Assembly: GCA_050288085.1 (NCBI GenBank)
Contig: JBNKDD010000044.1
Span: forward strand, 1 to 28,402
Source of the DNA: JBNKDD01 sp050288085
GTDB taxonomy: Bacteria; Chloroflexota; Anaerolineae; Aggregatilineales; UBA3940
DNA length: 28,402 nt
Direction: 5' to 3'
Position numbers and translations under genes: made by a program
Notes under the pieces: model-generated
What the model was told of the DNA's origin: nothing
Database searches by the model: none
The model's input: the letters and a program-made list of their open reading frames with translations, nothing else
Shown here: positions 24,570 through 28,402 of the stretch, in pieces
How positions within the stretch are numbered: position 1 is the stretch's first letter
Layout: every line of letters starts with the position of its first letter

Positions 24570-25409
24570 TTAGCTTTTTTGCTCAAGCCATTGATCCAAT
24601 GTTGTCGTTGGCGCACCCAGCAGGTGATTGGCCTCGGTCGGATCACCCAGCTCGCCAACCCGGCCAAAGTAGCCAGCCAGATCAGCCCCGAATTTCATCA
24701 GGTCATTTCCCATCAACACAGCCATCAACTTGACCAGCCAAACCGGCATACTCGATACCTTTGTGACTTCGGGGTGAAAGACCTTGCAGTAGCGTAAAAG
24801 TGCTTCGGGGAAAGAGAACCCTTCCGGCCCATGAATGACCAGCCGCTTATTAACTGCATCTTCTGTCTGATAAGCAGCCGAGACCATCCGGGCCAGGTCA
24901 TCGACTGCAAAGAAGTGGAAAGGCCCGGCCATCTTACCGATCAGAAGCGGCTTGCCATCGCGGGCACAGCGGGCGAGCATTTCCATCGGCCAGGTGGGCG
25001 CAAAGATCGTGTAGCCGATACCGCTCTTTTTGATCGCTTCTTCGGCCTGTAACTTGGTTTCGATCAGCGAGAACCACCGGTTCTCTTCCAGGGCGGTGCA
25101 GCCCGATATATAAGTGATCCGCTCGATACCCTGTTCTGCCGCCGCTGCTGCGACCAGTTTTGCCCCGGTCAGTTCGGCGTCACCTGATAGGCTGAGATGC
25201 ACACCATAGCAGCCTTCCATCGCTCGCTTAACATCATCGATGTTGGTGGCATCGCCAGTCACCATCTCGAAAGATTCTCCCAGCTTTGCCTGAGCCTTTT
25301 CTACATCGCGGGCCATCACCCGCACGTCGAAACCGTCTTGCTTGAGGCGCTGGGCGACCGGTTCACCCAGTAAGCCCGTTGCACCCAGTACTAAAATTCG
25401 CTTTGCCAT
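24570..25409 (-). CDS. NmrA-like / atypical short-chain NAD(P)-binding reductase
   Basis: A 279-residue Rossmann protein with GATGLLG (9-15), Arg in VMARDVEKA after strand 2 (NADP preference likely), TGDATNIDDV, and YISGC in place of the usual catalytic YxxxK. This agrees with the atypical NmrA/HSCARG group, which includes NADP sensors and real reductases. AGGAGT precedes the ATG at 25409. It stands 31 bases after the 4-TM protein and 20 bases before the 71-aa gene. Confidence 0.85.
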   Translation of the reverse strand: MAKRILVLGATGLLGEPVAQRLKQDGFDVRVMARDVEKAQAKLGESFEMVTGDATNIDDVKRAMEGCYGVHLSLSGDAELTGAKLVAAAAAEQGIERITYISGCTALEENRWFSLIETKLQAEEAIKKSGIGYTIFAPTWPMEMLARCARDGKPLLIGKMAGPFHFFAVDDLARMVSAAYQTEDAVNKRLVIHGPEGFSFPEALLRYCKVFHPEVTKVSSMPVWLVKLMAVLMGNDLMKFGADLAGYFGRVGELGDPTEANHLLGAPTTTLDQWLEQKS

Positions 25410-25440
25410 TTGGATTACTCCTGTTGGTTATCCTATCCGG

Positions 25441-25863
25441 TTACGGAATGATGTCGGTTGACGGCCAGTTCATTGCCAGGATGCCGACCAATGCCGTGAT
25501 GTTGACTGCAATCGAGCCGATCTTGTTGGGGAACAGGGATGCAAACGCATTCCAGTACAGCGCCAGCGCGACCAGCGACACAACCGCCATCACTACCGTG
25601 ATCGTGCGCCAGCTGCCAGCAGTCACCGACCAGCCGAACGCGCCAGCCCCGGCGGCAATAAACCCAACCACCGTGATAACCCACAACACCAGAGCAATCG
25701 CGCGGGCGGTTGGATCGCCGAGCGGGCCGGTCAACAGCCAGGAGCGGGAGTGCCAGGTCTCAGTGCTGAAAACTTTGGCTGCTGTCAGAATGCCCATAAT
25801 GTGGCCGACACCGTGAAGAATGAGCACCAGGGGAATAGCAATCTGTAAAGCTTTGGGGGACAT
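25441..25863 (-). CDS. Four-helix membrane protein, unknown
   Basis: A 140-residue protein. The start is at 25863, after GAGGAG; the frame runs back to 25899 without another site. It has about four hydrophobic helices: LQIAIPLVLILHGVGHIMGI (with HGVGH), ALVLWVITVVGFIAAGAGAF, TITVVMAVVSLVALALYW and IAVNITALVGILAM. The HGxGH motif near the first helix is seen in several small membrane families and could bind metal or heme. It is first in its unit, just downstream of the regulator's terminator. No family assigned. Confidence 0.72.
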   Translation of the reverse strand: MSPKALQIAIPLVLILHGVGHIMGILTAAKVFSTETWHSRSWLLTGPLGDPTARAIALVLWVITVVGFIAAGAGAFGWSVTAGSWRTITVVMAVVSLVALALYWNAFASLFPNKIGSIAVNITALVGILAMNWPSTDIIP

Positions 25864-25894
25864 CTTAATCTCCTCTTTAGTAATTGGTGTGAAA

Positions 25895-25938
25895 ATCAAA
25901 AATGCCTTTGTTACCTATAGGATAGGCTGCAAAGGCAT
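25895..25938 (-). terminator. Terminator of the MalT-like regulator gene
   Basis: ATGCCTTTG pairs with CAAAGGCAT (25930-25938 with 25902-25910), followed on the minus strand by TTTTTGATTTT. It lies about 80 bases after the regulator stop and only about 30 bases before the next ATG, leaving little room for a separate promoter. Confidence 0.75.
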
Positions 25939-26016
25939 CAGTGTCGCCATGCGGTCGAGTAATTCTATGAGGATGCTACCGGGGCATGGGCATTACTCAA
26001 AGGTAGTATATGAGGT

Positions 26017-28402
26017 CTACAACAGGTTCAATTCCTGCATTTTTGCGATGGCCTGGGTGCGGCTGGCAACGCCAAGTTTGCTGTAGATGTTGCTGGTGTG
26101 CTTCTTGACCGTGTTGAGGGTGACAACCAACTCTTCGGCAATCTCGGGGTTTGAATATCCCTTACAGATCAGCCGCATAATGTCCATTTCGCGCTCGGTT
26201 AAGATCATGGGTGGTTCATCCTGACCGCAGGTCTTCTCGCACATTGACATGATCGCGTCGATGTATGATTGGATGACCGGGTCATTCGGTCTGAATTTTC
26301 TGAGCAGGGGGATGATCGCTTTCCCGGCATCGAGCCAGGTTCGTCTATACTCCTGTGCGATCCCGATGCTAAAAGCTTCCTCTAAGATCGAGCTGGTTGG
26401 CTTTCCACTGCTGTCAAGAATGATTGCTTTCAGGATAAGGAGCCGCAGCAGTTCCCCGTCTGATCGGGCTTCCCGTGCACGTTCAATTGCGAAGTTGATC
26501 GTCTCCAGCGCGGATTCATGCTCCCCATCCGACCAATCGATATAAGCGGAAAGCCAGTCAACCGGATAACGCAGCAGCGGGTGGGCAAGCTGAGGGGAGT
26601 CCATCCGGCTTAATGCCTGGAAACGCGCCCGCACCTCGTCCATGTTTCCCAACTGAATATGGAGCCGGGCCCATTCGAGATGCATTTCTGCAATAGCGTG
26701 TGGCTCCCCGGCGGCCAGCACGATTCGTTCGACATCCTCCAGCATGGCAATGGCTGTCTCCACCTCGCCAAGTGCCAGATTTAAACGAGCGCGAATAGTC
26801 CGCCCATAGCGCAGGCCTTCACTGAAGCCGCTACCCTTTTCGACCAGTTCACATGCTTCGTTAAGTTGATTACGCTCTAACGTGATCAACGCCAGGGCAA
26901 CATATAATAATCCAAAGGCCGGAACCCTGTTCGCCCCATCTTGATTGGCCCGTTCAGTAGCTCGGCTGCATTGTTCATAAGCTTCTATCAGACGGCCTTG
27001 CCTGATCAGGTAGATGGTACTCCAGAACACCGCCGCAAAGGCGCTGAGGTAATTCTTTGCAGCGTAAGCAATATCCATCCCGGTTTGATAAGCCTCTATC
27101 CCGCCTTCGGCATCACCCGCCCCGAACCGGGCAGCCCCCAGCAGATTCCAGGCTGGGCCAGCCGCAATACCGATATCAGGTGGGACGATTTCGACCGCGT
27201 GTTCCGCATAGCCAACGCTTTCCTCAAATTGACCCTGACTCAGCAGCAGCGCTGACCGCATCAGGTAGACCTGTGCCCCGACAAAACCGTGCTGCTTTTC
27301 GCTCAATGCTTGCTGACGGCTCAACCGCTCAAAGGCCACTTCCGCATACTCGACGTAGGGGGCCATCATCGGCGTACGCCCGGAAAGATAGCGTGCCCAG
27401 CAGTTTGCCAGCGCCAGATAAATATCATCCCGCGCCATCTTATCAGGCAGCCGGTTAACCCACTTTAACACGGTGGCTACACCACCCAGGTGCAGCATGT
27501 CATTCCAATTGTCAACGACGTATTTTTTGGCCTGAGCAAGATCGCCGGAGCGGAACATATGCTCGGCGGCCTGGGCCAGGTGACCGGCTTCTCGATACCA
27601 GGCGGTGGCTCGAAGATGCAGACCGGGTATCTCGTCGCCGCAATCGCGCTGCAACAAGGCTTGGAGCATCTGCGTGAACAGGTGATGGTAGCGGAACCAT
27701 TCCCCCGATTGATCTAGCGGAATAACAAACAGGTTATCGGCGATCAGCTCGTTTATGATCTGCGCACTGCCAGGATCACCCGTGATGGCCTCACATAAGG
27801 AAGGGCAAAAAGAATCGAGGATCGATGTGCGCAGCAGAAACGCCCGCCGGGAGTCAGATAGAGTATGGAGGACTTCTTCGGTCAGGTATTCCAGGATGTA
27901 CTGATGACTGCCTGAAAACGCATCAATGAATGCGCTGGAGTCTTGTTGGCGCTGCAAGGAAATCCCGGCCAGTTTTAGCCCAACCACCCAGCCTTCCGTG
28001 CGTTTTTCAAGGGCTGTTATTTGCTGTTGATTAAGCTCCAGGTTCATCACCCGGCCCAGGAAATCGACTGTCTCGTCAAATGAAAATTGGAGGTCTGCGG
28101 CACGGATCTCGATCAAGTCACCCTGTGCCCGCAGCCGCCCCAGCGAGAGCGGCGGATCGATCCGTGTGAGCAGCAGAATATGCATGGTAGGTGGCAGATG
28201 CTCAAGGAAAAAGCTCAGGCTGTCATGCACCGCCTGTGATTCGATGACGTGATAATCATCCAGCACCAGCATAAACTCAAGCCTGTTTTCCGAGATTTCG
28301 TTGAGCATACTGACCAATGCTGGCTGCGGATTGACAACCTGCGGCGAGCCGATAATTTGATTCGCATCATGGCCGAAACCCGGCTCGATGGTTTGTAAGG
28401 CC
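26017..28402 (-). CDS. MalT-like LuxR-family ATP-dependent regulator (LAL), 5' end outside the window
   Basis: A large STAND-type transcription activator; the frame is open to the window edge, so the Walker A part and start are missing. The visible part begins LQTIEPGFGHDANQIIG, typical of MalT-like NB domains, then Walker B FMLVLDDYHVI, LLTRIDPPLSLGRLRAQG, and EGWVVGLKLAGISLQ. A long helical TPR-like sensor region follows, and finally a LuxR helix-turn-helix: LTEREMDIMRLICKGYSNPEIAEELVVTLNTVKKHTSNIYSKLG. Such proteins bind ATP and an inducer and then activate nearby promoters. It lies just upstream of, and co-oriented with, the redox/membrane units, which makes it a candidate regulator of them. 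Confidence 0.92.
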   Translation of the reverse strand, partial: ALQTIEPGFGHDANQIIGSPQVVNPQPALVSMLNEISENRLEFMLVLDDYHVIESQAVHDSLSFFLEHLPPTMHILLLTRIDPPLSLGRLRAQGDLIEIRAADLQFSFDETVDFLGRVMNLELNQQQITALEKRTEGWVVGLKLAGISLQRQQDSSAFIDAFSGSHQYILEYLTEEVLHTLSDSRRAFLLRTSILDSFCPSLCEAITGDPGSAQIINELIADNLFVIPLDQSGEWFRYHHLFTQMLQALLQRDCGDEIPGLHLRATAWYREAGHLAQAAEHMFRSGDLAQAKKYVVDNWNDMLHLGGVATVLKWVNRLPDKMARDDIYLALANCWARYLSGRTPMMAPYVEYAEVAFERLSRQQALSEKQHGFVGAQVYLMRSALLLSQGQFEESVGYAEHAVEIVPPDIGIAAGPAWNLLGAARFGAGDAEGGIEAYQTGMDIAYAAKNYLSAFAAVFWSTIYLIRQGRLIEAYEQCSRATERANQDGANRVPAFGLLYVALALITLERNQLNEACELVEKGSGFSEGLRYGRTIRARLNLALGEVETAIAMLEDVERIVLAAGEPHAIAEMHLEWARLHIQLGNMDEVRARFQALSRMDSPQLAHPLLRYPVDWLSAYIDWSDGEHESALETINFAIERAREARSDGELLRLLILKAIILDSSGKPTSSILEEAFSIGIAQEYRRTWLDAGKAIIPLLRKFRPNDPVIQSYIDAIMSMCEKTCGQDEPPMILTEREMDIMRLICKGYSNPEIAEELVVTLNTVKKHTSNIYSKLGVASRTQAIAKMQELNLL

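Noticed and set aside
26020..26040. CAGGTTCAATTCCTG resembles a tRNA T-arm
   Set aside because: It is the antisense of the last codons of the MalT-like regulator. No acceptor, D or anticodon arms can be paired around it.

Overview
The window looks like a chromosomal segment of a Chloroflexota (Anaerolineae-like) bacterium. This rests on gene content and gene style: a groES-groEL operon under a perfect CIRCE element with a GroEL lacking the GGM tail, two different ABC-2 permeases sharing one ATPase, a MalT-like LuxR regulator, a DUF4013 membrane protein, and moderate GC with AGGAG-type ribosome binding sites. The phylum call is inference; no rRNA or tRNA gene is present. There is no insertion sequence, CRISPR array or phage gene, and no gene-free stretch longer than about 300 bases.

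Layout. (1) 63-3728, plus strand: a drug-export type ABC operon (one ATPase, two permeases), ended by a strong hairpin terminator at 3745-3770. The ATPase has no usable in-frame start. (2) 9614-3795, minus strand: a tight six-gene run made of a basic membrane protein with a DUF6174-like domain, mutM, a proline-rich membrane-anchored protein with a duplicated domain, a NAL1-like trypsin-fold protease, an FprA-type ferredoxin-NADP reductase and a DUF4013 protein. (3) 11446-9710, minus: a long-chain acyl-CoA ligase with its own promoter and terminator, divergent from (4) 11747-14782, plus: a coiled-coil protein and selB, the selenocysteine elongation factor. (5) 17158-14796, minus: groES-groEL under promoter and CIRCE, then a small membrane protein with an inverted repeat upstream.

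(6) 28402-17407, minus, is the accessory-looking part. A MalT-like LuxR regulator (cut by the window end) is followed by two consecutive transcription units of redox and membrane genes: [4-TM protein, NmrA-like reductase, 71-aa protein, membrane-anchored alpha/beta hydrolase] and [DUF4386-like protein, 4-TM protein, zinc-free MDR reductase, 73-aa protein]. Next come a CrtO/PYROXD2-like FAD oxidoreductase with a small membrane protein, and then a second LuxR regulator (GAF-PAS-HTH). The 71-aa and 73-aa proteins are clear paralogues, one per unit. The oxidoreductase promoter has a good -10, no -35, and a 16-bp palindrome centred near -43, as expected for activation by a dimeric regulator. I read this block as a regulated hydrophobic-substrate or lipid/isoprenoid redox locus of unknown product; it is the best candidate for something undescribed.
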